64,000 nt of DNA from a virus. Position 1 is the first letter of the stretch; each line of letters starts with the position of its first letter. Below, piece by piece: positions 14,587 to 26,900 of the stretch. The stretch lies in IMG/VR virus record IMGVR_UViG_3300028840_006004, positions 1 through 64,000 of that record. The stretch is one strand, 5' to 3'. The notes beneath the pieces were generated by a model. It ran no database searches, had not been told where the DNA came from, and worked only from the letters and a program-made list of their open reading frames with translations. A program made the translations under genes and the position numbers.

Positions 14587-15789
14587 TTAAGGGGTTAAGT
14601 CTTCGCCAAGCACTGTTACTGTCCATGCACCAGGAGATGCATCAACATCAGCTTGAACTGTATTGGCTGTTCGTGTAAATACTGCATCGATACTCTCACC
14701 TGTCGAGTTAAGATATGCGCCTACCTGGACATTGAGATTGTTGAAATTGTGAGTGACAGTAATTGTTGTACCTGCACCAGTGTTATTTGCCTCTTTGATT
14801 ACAGCTCGAACTGAATCAAGATAAGTTTTTAACTTCAATGGAGTAACAATACGTGTGTCATCTACACCAGCATCAGTTTCAACCTGTGTTGCTATTTCAG
14901 CAATACCTTGAACTGTTTCTGTGGCTGAGAGTACGGTAGCAGCTGCAATAATTGTCCAATTGGTTTCAGTCTGAGTTGCTGCTGCGTCTGCAGTTAGATC
15001 CAGGTTAGCAATGATTAAATCGTTTGGATTAACTGCTATGAGTGAAGCTCCAACCGTGCCGGCAGTTGTTACAACAAATTGATCGCCTTTTAAAATATCT
15101 TCAGATCCACCAAGAGCCTCTGGTGTATCGTATGATAAAGGCAAGTCATTTGTACCCGCCGCGCTTGTAGGATCAAATGGCACTTGCGGCCGAATCGCAG
15201 ATGGTATCATGTTATCCACATACCGCTTGATCGCATATTGCGAAGCTACTTTAAGATCAGATGGCGCACCTCCACCCAGGGTAGGATCTGTATCCAAATC
15301 TGATTGTTTTAATTCAAGGTGAGGGCGATTAGATGCCGGAGATCCTGAACCCATGTGAGCATATAAATATGCATCCAAAGCATTTACCGCAAGAAAACTT
15401 GTTGTACCGGTAATAATATTATTTCCTCCAGCAATAGGATCGTGAGGTACATCCTGGTCTGAAGATATTACTGACAAACTATCAAGCTTTGCTTTATCTG
15501 CAGCTGACATTGCACCATTAGTAAGAGTTGTAGCGTTACCAATCCCAATAATATACTGACCTGGAGCAGATAACGCCATTGTTATTGGTAATATCGGAGA
15601 AAGGCTTTGAACAAGTCCCATATATTGCCAAGAACTACCATTATAAAACATCGGTTGTTTATCTACCGTGCTGTAACAAAATCTCCCTTCTCTTGGAGCA
15701 ACTGGTAAAGGAGAACCTAAATTCTCAAGCACCACGGTTTGAATTTCGTGACTTTGTAAGTCAATATCGTTTAAGAATTTCTTTGCCAT
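14587..15789 (-). CDS. Tail fibre-like protein B, paralogous N-terminus
   Basis: 400 residues. Residues 1-58 (AKKFLNDIDLQSHEIQ, then REGRFCYSTVDKQPMFYNG) match the adaptor of fibre A. The middle includes HMGSGSPASNRPHLELKQSD and a segment typical of fibre shafts (VQGIAEIATQVETDAGVDDT, then RIVTPLKLKTYLDSV), a repeat known from many tail fibres. The C-terminus (TTITVTHNFNNLNVQVGAYL) is a beta tip. Likely part of the host-recognition apparatus. Confidence 0.8.
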   Translation of the reverse strand: MAKKFLNDIDLQSHEIQTVVLENLGSPLPVAPREGRFCYSTVDKQPMFYNGSSWQYMGLVQSLSPILPITMALSAPGQYIIGIGNATTLTNGAMSAADKAKLDSLSVISSDQDVPHDPIAGGNNIITGTTSFLAVNALDAYLYAHMGSGSPASNRPHLELKQSDLDTDPTLGGGAPSDLKVASQYAIKRYVDNMIPSAIRPQVPFDPTSAAGTNDLPLSYDTPEALGGSEDILKGDQFVVTTAGTVGASLIAVNPNDLIIANLDLTADAAATQTETNWTIIAAATVLSATETVQGIAEIATQVETDAGVDDTRIVTPLKLKTYLDSVRAVIKEANNTGAGTTITVTHNFNNLNVQVGAYLNSTGESIDAVFTRTANTVQADVDASPGAWTVTVLGEDLTP

Positions 15790-15800
15790 GATAATTTATT

Positions 15801-16532
15801 TTATGAGCAATAGACTTTACCAGTCTGAGCTGAGGTAAAACGAACTTCGAGATTATTTTCGTCAATGTGGACCCATTCGGTTTCGATGATCTCGCCACCA
15901 ATCTCGATGTTAATATTGGGCCTCCATCCTAATGCATGATTTACACTCCAGGTAGCTGCTGCTACATCCTGAGAATGTGTATAAGAGAGTGCGCTTGCAG
16001 GTGGATTGCTTCCATCACTATATAAAGCGACTCCTTGAGAACCGCCTGGTAATAATATTGGAACTAATGTGCCTATGCCCGGATTTGCAGTAACAGCGGT
16101 AGCGATACTGGCAATATCGAATTCAAGTTGATAGCCAATACGTTTTCCGCCACCGAAAGAATGTATTACTCCGGTGATTTTTATACCACTACCCGTAACA
16201 GGTGCGCCTGGTGTAGATTCGTCTACTGGTGTAGACTCAGTGTACGTTCCTGTTACAGGCACCCCTACACTGGGAGCTTGATGAGGTTTTAATACGTACT
16301 GATTTCCTTTGTTTACTGCAGCATTGTTTCTGTTATTAATGACATTTTCGTCAGTATAAACTTTTACAAGTCCTTGTTGTGACGAAGAGGCCATGTCATC
16401 ACCTTCAGCAACGAAGGCTACGGATCCGAACAACTTATCATAAACTTCCTCAGTAGGAATATTCTGGGTCCGGAACCTTTGACCAGAACTGTTCTGCGGT
16501 GCATCAAAGAAATAAGATCTTTTGTATCGCAT
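15801..16532 (-). CDS. Tail fibre / fibre-associated protein
   Basis: 243 residues. The N-terminus MRYKRSYFFDAPQN is unlike the adaptor of its neighbours. The middle is Gly/Pro/Thr-rich. The C-terminal ~50 residues (ATWSVNHALGWRPNINIEI, then VHIDENNLEVRFTSAQTG, then KVYCS) follow a small beta tip seen at the end of many phage fibre proteins (W-x-(I/V)-x-H-x-L-G...G-K-x-Y). Probably distal fibre or chaperone-like tip protein. Confidence 0.65.
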   Translation of the reverse strand: MRYKRSYFFDAPQNSSGQRFRTQNIPTEEVYDKLFGSVAFVAEGDDMASSSQQGLVKVYTDENVINNRNNAAVNKGNQYVLKPHQAPSVGVPVTGTYTESTPVDESTPGAPVTGSGIKITGVIHSFGGGKRIGYQLEFDIASIATAVTANPGIGTLVPILLPGGSQGVALYSDGSNPPASALSYTHSQDVAAATWSVNHALGWRPNINIEIGGEIIETEWVHIDENNLEVRFTSAQTGKVYCS

Positions 16533-16546
16533 GATTTTGATTTTAA

Positions 16547-16933
16547 TTAATTAACTCTATTTATTGGGATTGTTGTTCCAGATCCCTGAATTTGCATATA
16601 GCCTACTCCGTCAAGTCCTGATGTAGAATCGTCAAGGTCGCTACCGTCTGTATCGTCATACGATGGCGGAAAGATTTCTTCCATAACTGTAATATCTACA
16701 CCCATACAAAATAACCGCTCTCTTAGGCACTCCATATCCTCAGCCAGCGGTCTGCATGAGGCATAATTTTCGTTTCTCATCTGCATTAACAAATGAGCCA
16801 TTTGAAACAGGCCAATTCGATTTGGAATTTCCTTACCAATGATCATTGCATCAATAGCATCATTAATACCGTAAATCATCCATGATTCGTAAGCCTTATA
16901 AACCCTGTTCCGTAATTCATAATTATCTGTCAT
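16547..16933 (-). CDS. Hypothetical late protein, 128 residues
   Basis: The ATG at 16933 was chosen because it begins one base after the stop of the upstream gene (TAAGATG); a farther ATG at 16969 would overlap that gene. Helical N-terminal 85 residues with several Met and two Cys, then an Asp/Ser-rich acidic tail (DDTDGSDLDDSTSG). Lies between fibre genes, so a tail-assembly or fibre-attachment role is likely but unproven. Confidence 0.55.
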   Translation of the reverse strand: MTDNYELRNRVYKAYESWMIYGINDAIDAMIIGKEIPNRIGLFQMAHLLMQMRNENYASCRPLAEDMECLRERLFCMGVDITVMEEIFPPSYDDTDGSDLDDSTSGLDGVGYMQIQGSGTTIPINRVN

Positions 16934-16934
16934 C

Positions 16935-17903
16935 TTATTCAGTATTATCAGTGCAAGTACAATCTTCAATCAGCAAGCCAAGCTTTTTGATCATTAATCC
17001 CATAGTATTGATATATTCATCCCTGAGCGTTTCAGTTGAAACAAGCCCTATTCTTGCAGCCTGATCTACATAAATAGCATCTCTAAGCAACTGATAAGTT
17101 GTTACGAAATGCAATTGTTTATTATAAAGTGGACCAGGACAGTCATCACATTCTACACATTCGCAAAGAACGTTTTTGATGAGATCCAGATAGCATTGCT
17201 CTGCATCAGTAAAATCATAGATTTCTACATAATGAATAGAACGATCGTCAATTGTTAATTCTACATAATATGCTCCATCTTCAGTAAACGTAAACGTCAA
17301 TGTATTTGATGTAGCGCTTCCTGTTTCAACAAGTGCTCCCTGGTAATCACGAACAGTGTAAGAAAGAATATTTCCGCTTCCGTTCCATACTAAAGAAAAT
17401 TGATGATCATCAGTTTTGACCAATGTATAGTCGCCATCAGATGTGACATAGACAGCACGGAAGAAATAATCATTTTTCAGGTCATCAGGATGTGTATTTA
17501 ATTCATCAGTATTGGCATCAGTAATCTGAAGCCATAATGGATTCGATACTGAAGGAATTGTTGCTGTATTTGACAAACATTTCCATACAGCCTCGTCATA
17601 CCAAACGATATCACCAGTATTATATGTTGGCCCTATTGTAAAAATAGGCACACCATACATCCAAATATGATAATCATTGTTGACTGAGCTCAGGAATTTC
17701 TGATCCTCATTCCTGAAATAAACATTGTACGTTCCTGACGCACCCTCTTCTACTACCATACAGTCTACAACCTGCGACCTGTTATAGGTCAAAATTGGCC
17801 AGTCAATTGTACTGGTACCAAGCAAATCTTCATCGAACAGTTGGACATAAGCGCCTTCCTGGGTGATCAAGTGCTGGTATTTTTTAACTTTTGTGAGTGC
17901 CAT
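16935..17903 (-). CDS. Probable tail-associated protein with Cys cluster
   Basis: 322 residues. Residues 1-130 are beta-rich and contain YNTGDIVWYDEAVWKCLSNT, reminiscent of a small carbohydrate-binding (CBM5/12-type) module. An Ig/PKD-like region follows (SNTLTFTFTEDGAYYVELTI). Near residue 245 is a Cys cluster (CECVECDDCPG), and the C-terminus is helical ending CTCTD. First gene after the giant protein; could link fibres to the tail or bind surface glycans. Confidence 0.55.
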   Translation of the reverse strand: MALTKVKKYQHLITQEGAYVQLFDEDLLGTSTIDWPILTYNRSQVVDCMVVEEGASGTYNVYFRNEDQKFLSSVNNDYHIWMYGVPIFTIGPTYNTGDIVWYDEAVWKCLSNTATIPSVSNPLWLQITDANTDELNTHPDDLKNDYFFRAVYVTSDGDYTLVKTDDHQFSLVWNGSGNILSYTVRDYQGALVETGSATSNTLTFTFTEDGAYYVELTIDDRSIHYVEIYDFTDAEQCYLDLIKNVLCECVECDDCPGPLYNKQLHFVTTYQLLRDAIYVDQAARIGLVSTETLRDEYINTMGLMIKKLGLLIEDCTCTDNTE

Positions 17904-17928
17904 AATTTATTTTGTTTGTAAAGATAAT

Positions 17929-20900
17929 TTATTCAAATAGATGTTCTGCTATTGATTCACCGGTTATTATATCGATAGGCTCATCAACCCATTGGTAAGC
18001 CTTTCTTCCTGGAATAAGATTTCTGAGATTTCTATAATCAAGATCTCCATAAGCTGTCGTGAACCCGCGAGTAAGGATACTGGTACCTGCAAGAGGATTA
18101 GTAAGCAATTGGATCACTTGCGGAAGAACCAACAATGAGTTTATCGCAAGTTTAACTGGCTGCATTGGCCTAAGATCTGCTATCGGTATATCATCATCAC
18201 CAACTTTAATATACCTTAATGCAAGGAATATCAAATTCGCTGCGCCAAGGATACTCATAGTAATTCCAAACTTGGCAATATTACGTTTCTGCCATGCATC
18301 CATCTGACTCCATTTCACGCGATCAGGATTTTTCATGTTGCTTACTTGATAAAGAGCCCACTTCCAGAATGTATTTACATACCCTTCTGCGGATAAACGT
18401 TCCCATTTCGGTATATAGTTTCCTTCTTCATCTTTCAAAGGATTTCCTTGCGAGTCTTTCTCTAAAGTAAGCACACCTCCCTGTTGTTTAAATCTGCCAG
18501 GTTTACCAAAAGCATTATGCCACGCTGAAACCAGCCAACGATTCAAGAATAATATTGATTGTCCGAATGCGTAATTCGAAAGAATACTTGCAGTCTTTTT
18601 ATCAAATTCGCCCACGATATACATATCAGAAAGAGCTTTAAACGTATTAGATGATTCAGTGTCATATCCTAATGGTAACGCACCACTGACATCCTCACCA
18701 TCAAGCTGGAGTTTTTTTCGCATTGCTTCTTTCAATGTAGCTCCACCTTCACCTTTCCATCTTTCGTCTTTAGCCTCAGTATAAACCATATCCCCATCAG
18801 AGTTTATACTATGAGCATCATAAGATCCTTCCTTAATCATCTGGGCCACCATTGCAATTAATCTGGATTTGCTATCCACTGTCCAGTTCAAATAATTCGA
18901 CCAGTAATCACTCAAAATTGCTTTATCAAGCTTTTTCCATTTCTGAAAGTGAGCCATATCGAATTCGCTTCGGTTAATAACCCCGTATTCCATTCCTATT
19001 TGCATGATCTTAGCAAATTCATTTTTATTTAATAGTTTCAGGAATGCCTGGTTGACTTCCTTTGGACCAAAATAAGGAGTATTAGCAATTTTATTTGACC
19101 ATGCTTCAATGTAGGTTTTTGTGGTATTCGCTACACCAGAAATAACAGCAACACTTGGATTGATTGCCATTACAATTGGACGAGCAACCATATCAATTGT
19201 TGAGAGTACTTTATCTACGGATACGCCCGCAACTTTCATATTAAGATTTCGTTTACGGCCAAGTACTGATTGCTCAGTAGTCATCTCTATATACTCTTCA
19301 ATTTCTCTCAGCGTTTCTTCTCCCCTTATTTCTCTGCGATGTTCTAACCATAGCTTTACTCCATTGATTATTGGAAGAACGTCTATTTCATACATTGGTG
19401 TGCGAACAGTAGTAAGGATAAGATAATCCATCAAATTTTCAATATCATAAGATAAATTATCATTTGTATCCGCATTTTCCAATATCCATATATTATTCCC
19501 TTCTTTATCGGCTTCGAGTTTTAATCCAAGCAATTCTTCGGTTCTTTGAAGACTACCATATTCGGTAGCAGCCTCAGCATTATAAGTACCGTAAGCTATT
19601 TGACTAAATAACCTGTCTTGAATTTGACGAACCAGTTTTTCATCTTCAAAATTGGCTGCATAATTAGGTGACTCCTCGAATATGGTAGAAATATCACTCA
19701 TTTGAGTAATTTGCTTTTTGGTAGCCCTGTACAACCTTCCTCTCGCAATTTTCTCATCAACTGTACTGTCCATCATTGGAATGAATCCGCGATAAAAAGC
19801 ACTGTTTTCATACAGCTCTTTTTTAGCATCTTCATAAGTAAATTCCTTACCATTCTTCACATCGTAATTATAATTGGAATAGATGTTGTTTCGGTAATGA
19901 AGCACACTCTTAACCATCAGATCCTCTATCTGGTCCACAAGCATTTTACCTACCTCGAGTTCTTCTTTGGTCAGGTTTTTATCCCTGGCTCTTCTTGCAA
20001 GAGCTTTTTCCTGTTCGCTCATAGAATCATCAACAACATCTGTCCAGTATATTGCGCCAGTACGCCATGTCTTTCCATCCTGGGTAATAGTATCGAATAA
20101 TTTTTCGTAATTTTTTTTGGATTTATTCAATGCACTTACAGTAGATATACCAGTAATCTCTTGCCATCTGTCAAGAGCTTTATGCATAATCTTTTTCTGT
20201 TTATCCTGTTCACGAGAAATTTTCTTTTCTGCCTGCAAGATTAATGATTGAATTAGGATCGAATTTTCTTCACCAATATTTTGTACACCATACAGGTAAC
20301 GCTCGATGTTGCCTATCTCCTCATACGGGTTCAATTGACGTGCAGAAATATCAGGAAGCTTCAGTTCAGTAATTGCTCCTCTGAGATAATCAATTTCTTT
20401 CCAGAATTGTGGTGAGCCTTTCATACCTCCCTCTATATATTCATCCACGAGCTGTCGCATACGTTCTGTATAGAGCTTTATCTTTTCGTAAGGCGTGAGC
20501 TCATTTATATTTTTCATTGCATCTGGGAGATTGCCACGGCCTTTTATCTGGTATTCATCCCAAAGAGCCTTCAGATAAATAGCCCAATTGAAAGTAGGGT
20601 CTACTACACCTTTTCTGCTGAAAGATTTTTTAAGTTCATTTCCCAATAATCCTTTGAATGCAGGAATTTTGCCCATCTTTAGTATTTGGGTATTCATGTG
20701 AGTCAGGTTTACCGAATAGAAGTTTTTACGATTCTTCCACAATCTTGCATAACCGGCTTCTCTAACCTTTATACTGGGATCTGCCTTCATTATATGATTT
20801 GCAATCAGAGCCATTTTAATTCCTGATTGATCTGAAGCATTTTTCGAAAGTGATACACCAAGCAATCTCTGATCATTCTTTCCAATTAGCGGTTCAAGTA

Positions 20901-23900
20901 TACCATTATCCTTATTAGATTTTTGAGTCATCGTTTGTTCGAGATCAATTATAGATATTACTCTCTCATTCTGCTCTTCATTATTGTAATCAATAGAAAT
21001 AATGATATTGTCTTCAGCAAATTCTGCTGGTACAATATTGCCAAGTCCCAATTCAGCTTCAAGATCTTTCAGCTTTACATAAACTTTTCCTTCTACCCAG
21101 CCAATCTCATTCAGGAATTTATCAAATGCTGATTTTTGAACAACATTTTTCTTGTCAATCTTTCCGAAAATCCTGTTCAACCATTCTTGCTTATCGGATG
21201 ATGAAAAATATCCCCCAATATCAGATAGTGCCGTTGCAATATTGTTCGTAATCTTTTTGCTACGGTTTTTCATATCCTTATTAAACTTTTTCACTGCAGG
21301 TGAATTAATCGTCAATCCATCAAGATCGAAATTTTCCTTTTTACCAGTATAATAATCCGGAACTTTGCCTTGAAATCTGTTTATCGTGTTCAATGCGTAA
21401 ATCAACTCTCTACGCTCGATTTGTTCAGTACCTTCTTCGAGATCACCATTACTTACAATCCATCTAAGTAAATCTTTTACGGTACGGATCTGGTTAGGCT
21501 TATGTGTGACCATTGCATACATTAACCTGTTCAGGTCAGTAGAAGTTATCTGAGATATGACCTCATTATTATTCATCGCTCTCTGAGCTTTAACAGCGAA
21601 TTCTTTTATGGTGTTATGCGCTATATCTACCGATGGAGCGATTCCGAAAGCATTTTTCAAGACATCCAGGATTGATTTCCAGGCATCACGTAAAAAATTC
21701 TTAATCGCGTTCCATACACCAGTAGCCTGGTTTCTTCCATTACGAATATCCATTGCCTCATATTCAGCTATCAGCTCTTCTTCAGAGTCAATATTCATAT
21801 AAGCCACAATCACCTCTTCTACGATCGCATCATTTTCCAAAAAGCTATGTTTAACTGCTACATATTTAGCAAATGGATCATTATTATCAAGCAATGATAT
21901 CGCTGCTCTACGAAGTCTGTTGTAAGCACCGGGATTGGATTCCCTTAAAAATACCAGGTAAAGGTGTCGTATTTCGTGAGGCTTGGTATCAGGAGTAATC
22001 ATATCACGATTGATATAAACAATCCCTTTATCGATATAAGAAGCTGCACCTGGTATTAGAGTATTGGAATTACTAACCTCTACAACCTTTAGATTAGGGA
22101 ACAATCTCGCAACTTTTGATTTCATACTCGATACCAGGGTAGCAGCTTGTTGTCTGCTAATATTTTCAGCATTTGTAGGATCCGGCATGTGTGTTACATT
22201 CGGAGTTCCATGAGTTTTAGCTTTAGATTCCCTCTTAATTGTTACTGTATTTTTATCAGCATCTACAATTCTTGCGGTTCCTCCATCTATCAGAAAAACA
22301 AGATCTCCCTTGTAAATTCTATTAACTGCAGTTGATTTATTGCGGTCCCTGGCTCTTAAACTTACGCCGTGTTTAAAAATCTTCAAGGTGACCTCTTTTT
22401 CTCCTAATTGTTCAAGCTCTTCCATTGACAGTTTCCTGAATACCGGTATATGGTTATAAGTTTTGATATCAGGATCGCCAGGATATGTATTAATCAGCGG
22501 TGAATAAGGCACATTCAATGGGAAGAACTGGTTATCCACAACCTCTACTGATTCTGGTAACAGATTCTCTGATGATGATTTGAATTGTTTTCCGAATGGA
22601 TTTAATATATATGCCGCTCTTGCATACAATTCACGAGGATCTATTGAATCAAATGGATTAACATCAGCCTCTTCAATCCAATTAGTAAACTGTTGCTCAA
22701 ATTCACTGTCAGTAGCACCACTCATATTTCCATCCTTACGGGTAAACCCATATACAAGTGCATTATATATGCGGAATATCTGTTTATCATCATCTGTCAA
22801 TTTCTGGAATCCATTTTCTTTAAGATCACGAAGTGTTTCCATTGAGGCACCCTCGGATCCTGATAAGTTATATATAGGAATAGGTCCTTTGGATGCTTTT
22901 TTCTTCAGCTTGGAGATAAAACTATTCAGAGGATACTTGCCGATAGCACGGATTTCTTTTACGTAATCCTGCATATCGATAACGAACTGTTGTCTTGCAG
23001 CTGGATCAGATAGCTCGTATGTCTGATCACCCATCCTTACTATTTCAACCTCAGTTGACAGAAATTGTGATATTGCTACGTGCTCTAATTCACTCATAAG
23101 TGAATTGAATGCTTTTTCATTACGCAGTGTGCGTTGTCCGGAAGTTTCAAGAACCTCTTTAAAAAAGTCACTTTGAAATCCTATAATAAATGTTTCGCCA
23201 TAAACCTTCTTTAGGTTTGCTAACACATTAATGTACTGGATAAATTGCGGAGTAGCTTTAATAATTCCTCTCAAATCGAAACCGGTAGCAGTACTTCTGA
23301 TTTCGGCTTCAGCTCCACGATCTTTCTCGAGCTCTTCGTCCGAGATTTTATTCTGTCCGATGTAATTTATCTGTGAGTTAATATCAGGATCTTCACCGGC
23401 AATAAAATCTTCGACTGATTGACCCAGGGCCGATTCTACCTGGTTAATCGTATTGTAAAGTCCCCACTCATTACCATCGATACCTTGTTGTAGCCCTATG
23501 ATTGTATTCATACGGCGGAGTTTCTCTCCGATATAGGCATATTGTAACCATTCCTCATACTGATCTTTCTCTTCTTTAGTGCCTGCTTTTTCAACTTTTT
23601 TTGCTAATCCCTGATCACCTTTCCAAATTGATCTGGATACAAAACCAGTTAACCTGGCTTTATTTGCACTGTTTTCCATTGCTCGGATATCAGGATGATT
23701 AGTAACAGCAACAATTTCTTCCAGTGTTTTTCCCATATAAATCATTCCTGATACTAATGGTGAAGTATATTCAGTAAAGCCAATCTTACCAAGAGCGCCA
23801 CCAAGACTATCGTTATCGGTAGCAGCATTAATCATTTCAGAAACTCTTCCAATCAGTTTAAGAACGTCATCAAATGATACACCTGGATTACGCTCACTTT

Positions 23901-26900
23901 TTCCTCTAACTACAGATCCTTTTGTTGTCAACGTGAATCGTAAATCAGCGGGAATGTGAAGAATCTTTGACAATGCGTTCTGTAAGTTAGCATAGTGACC
24001 GACAAGCTTTTTACCTGCGATCGAACGATCCCTAAGCATTGCAGCCGAATAAAGATCATCCGGATAGTACTGATCAGCTTTTGCTTCTTGATCTGCAAGT
24101 TTCGATACAGTTTCAGTTGTTACTCGTTGAAGAACAGCTTTTACATTTTTTGGTTGATAATAATAATCCCACATGGCATTAAAAATGGTAGCCCTATGTT
24201 CATACAATCTTTGCTTATCAGTTGCCACCTCTTCGCCTGTTTCAGGATCTTCAATAGCTTCTTCGCCTCCCAAGTCTTGAAATAATGGTTTATGAAATGT
24301 ATGAAGTTCATCGATATCATAGTCAGAACCATCCAGGATATTTTTCTCTGGTGATGTGAATATAGTATTGTCATATCCATAAGAGAATTCAACAATCCTT
24401 GAAGGAAACCCGGACGAAGCATTCGTTGTCGGAATTCTTACGGTAAACACATCCATTGCGTGATTCAACTGAGAGAAATATTTTGCTATTTGATAGATAA
24501 CTTTTTTGCGATCACCTTCATCAACAACATTCGGAGCTTTTTTCTTAATATACCTAATGATATCTGGATCCAAGTTTTCAGGATTAAGGATTTTATCAGT
24601 GTCCCATCCTTCATAAAAACTGGTAAGAATTTCAGCTTCACGTTGAGATGAATTATGAATCATCTGGCTGATATCAGTCCTGCGATTCTTATATCCTTTT
24701 GCAGTTCTTATGGTAAATAATTTAGATGCAGATTTTCCTGTAGAAATACCAAACTTATGCTGATGTACGAATGGCATGATTACTTCCTGAGGAGTAACAT
24801 ATATTTTTAATCCTAAAGTGGAATCTTTCAAGAGCTCTTCCCGGCTTTCGTATGGAACCAGGGTATTACCTTCTTTTTTCCAAAACTTGATCGGATTAAG
24901 TGAACGCTTAATGTACCCTCTTTCTTTCCAGTCTGTTGGTTGATTGCCTTCAGTATAAAGCTTACCTTTTCTTGTAGCATATATAGCCTCACGATAAGGC
25001 ACTTGCACAAGTGCAGATCCCGGAAGAGTAGGTTTCAAATATTTATTGGAATCAGAAGCGAGTGTAGAAACAGCTTTTCTTCTCCAGACATCCAGTGTGA
25101 TTTCACCATCATTGATGATTTCAGCCATCTTGCTGGATTCATTTGTTCTTGACACATTCTTTGCTGCTTTGGCCCTGATATATTGTGAGGCAAGCGTTCC
25201 AAGTTTTTCATAAAACTTGGCACCGTCTTCAGCAATATTTGATAAAGCTTTATTTAGGATAGCTACACGTTCAGTATTATGCTCACCAACTCCAATTATA
25301 TACAACTCCTGTGTAGGGATTTGTTTTTGGTTGTCAAACACGAAGTTTCCTGTATAAAGCTGCAATCGTAAACTGTCGGCATCGAGAATGTCAACTTCTT
25401 TATCGTTGTTCCATTCTGGTTTGAATAATCCATCCTGGAGATAATGCACTTTTTCAGTTCCGTTTTTCATAGCCAGGTCAAAATTGATCCAGCCAATCAT
25501 ATTATTCATCGCTGCAGAAAATTCACCATCAGAACGACCAAGTTCATCATATATTTCATCTGCTAAGCGGTGAATATGAAATTCAAATTTTTCTTCAGAC
25601 TCAAGCATCTCATCTGTCCACTCAGAACCTAAAAATGTTTTCATCATTGACAGATAGAAAGGATCGCTCATTTTATCGAATTGAGGAGCGAACATAGACA
25701 TCTTTAACTGCTTAACTTTATCTTCAGTGATTTTATATCCGTAATAAATCGTTTTCTGAGATGATCGTGTTACAGGTCCCATCTCATATCCTTTGCTTCT
25801 CCTCATTAATTCGAGCAAAACCGGGTTCAACGGAACTAATCCATCTGTTGCTGCGGTCAATACATAATCCTTTTCATCCTGGCGAGTTGTTTTCTCAACT
25901 GTTTCAGAGAAAATCTTATTAAACATAACGGGATCCACTGTGGTCAATGAGCGAATTTTCTTGCCCATATATCTTCTGGAAAATGTTTTTCCGATAGCAT
26001 CAAATCCCTTACCCCTCTTAACGTAATCGGACAAATCATTAAAGTTCTCAACTCCACCCCTGATATTCTGATTAAGTGTCTTATTGAATATATGGTGATT
26101 CCAAAATAGGACTTTAGCCATGTTTAATGCATCAGTACTCTTATTCAAATTATCAGAAAAAAGAAGGTCACGGATTTCCGCAATGTGAGGGTAATATTTC
26201 TCATTAAAATCGTTTTTTCCTTTGTCAGATTTCAGTCTTGCTATATCAATATCGTACTCAGCTTTAATTGTCTGATAAATTTTAATAGCATCACTACGCT
26301 GGATGGTATTGTTTTTATATCCTGATACCATTTTTGCGAGAGAATCGTAAGTACGTTTTCTTCCTTTAATTTTGCTAAGTTCAGAGAGAGCTTTATTAAT
26401 ACTGTTGAATTTTTTAGTCGAAAGCATTTCGCTGGCTTCTTCACCTATAATAGCTTCACTATCTCCTACAAATACATCACCAAGCCATTTCTCAAACGCA
26501 AGTACACGATCAGCAAATGCAGACTCAATTACTTTCATCATACCAGCAACGTCACCTTTAGCCATCATCGATCTCCATTGAGCGAGATTTATTTTGGTAT
26601 ACGGACTGTATTCCTGGCTGTAACCATTACCGATAACATAATTATCACCTTGCTTTTTATAATCCCTAAACTTAACCAGAGCAAACTCCAGATCCATTGC
26701 TTTCCGAGTCTTGATATTCTTAACCTTATCTTCCCAAATCGGGATTGTTCCGTTTTCATCAAGACCGGTAGCCTTTTTCCAGTTTTTCAGCGTAAGCTCT
26801 TTCTGTTTATGATCATGCTCGACAAAATCGTTTAGTATATTGACAAGCTGAGCCTCGTCAATTTCCAATATTTTCAAATTTCTTTTACGATCAAGCTGGC

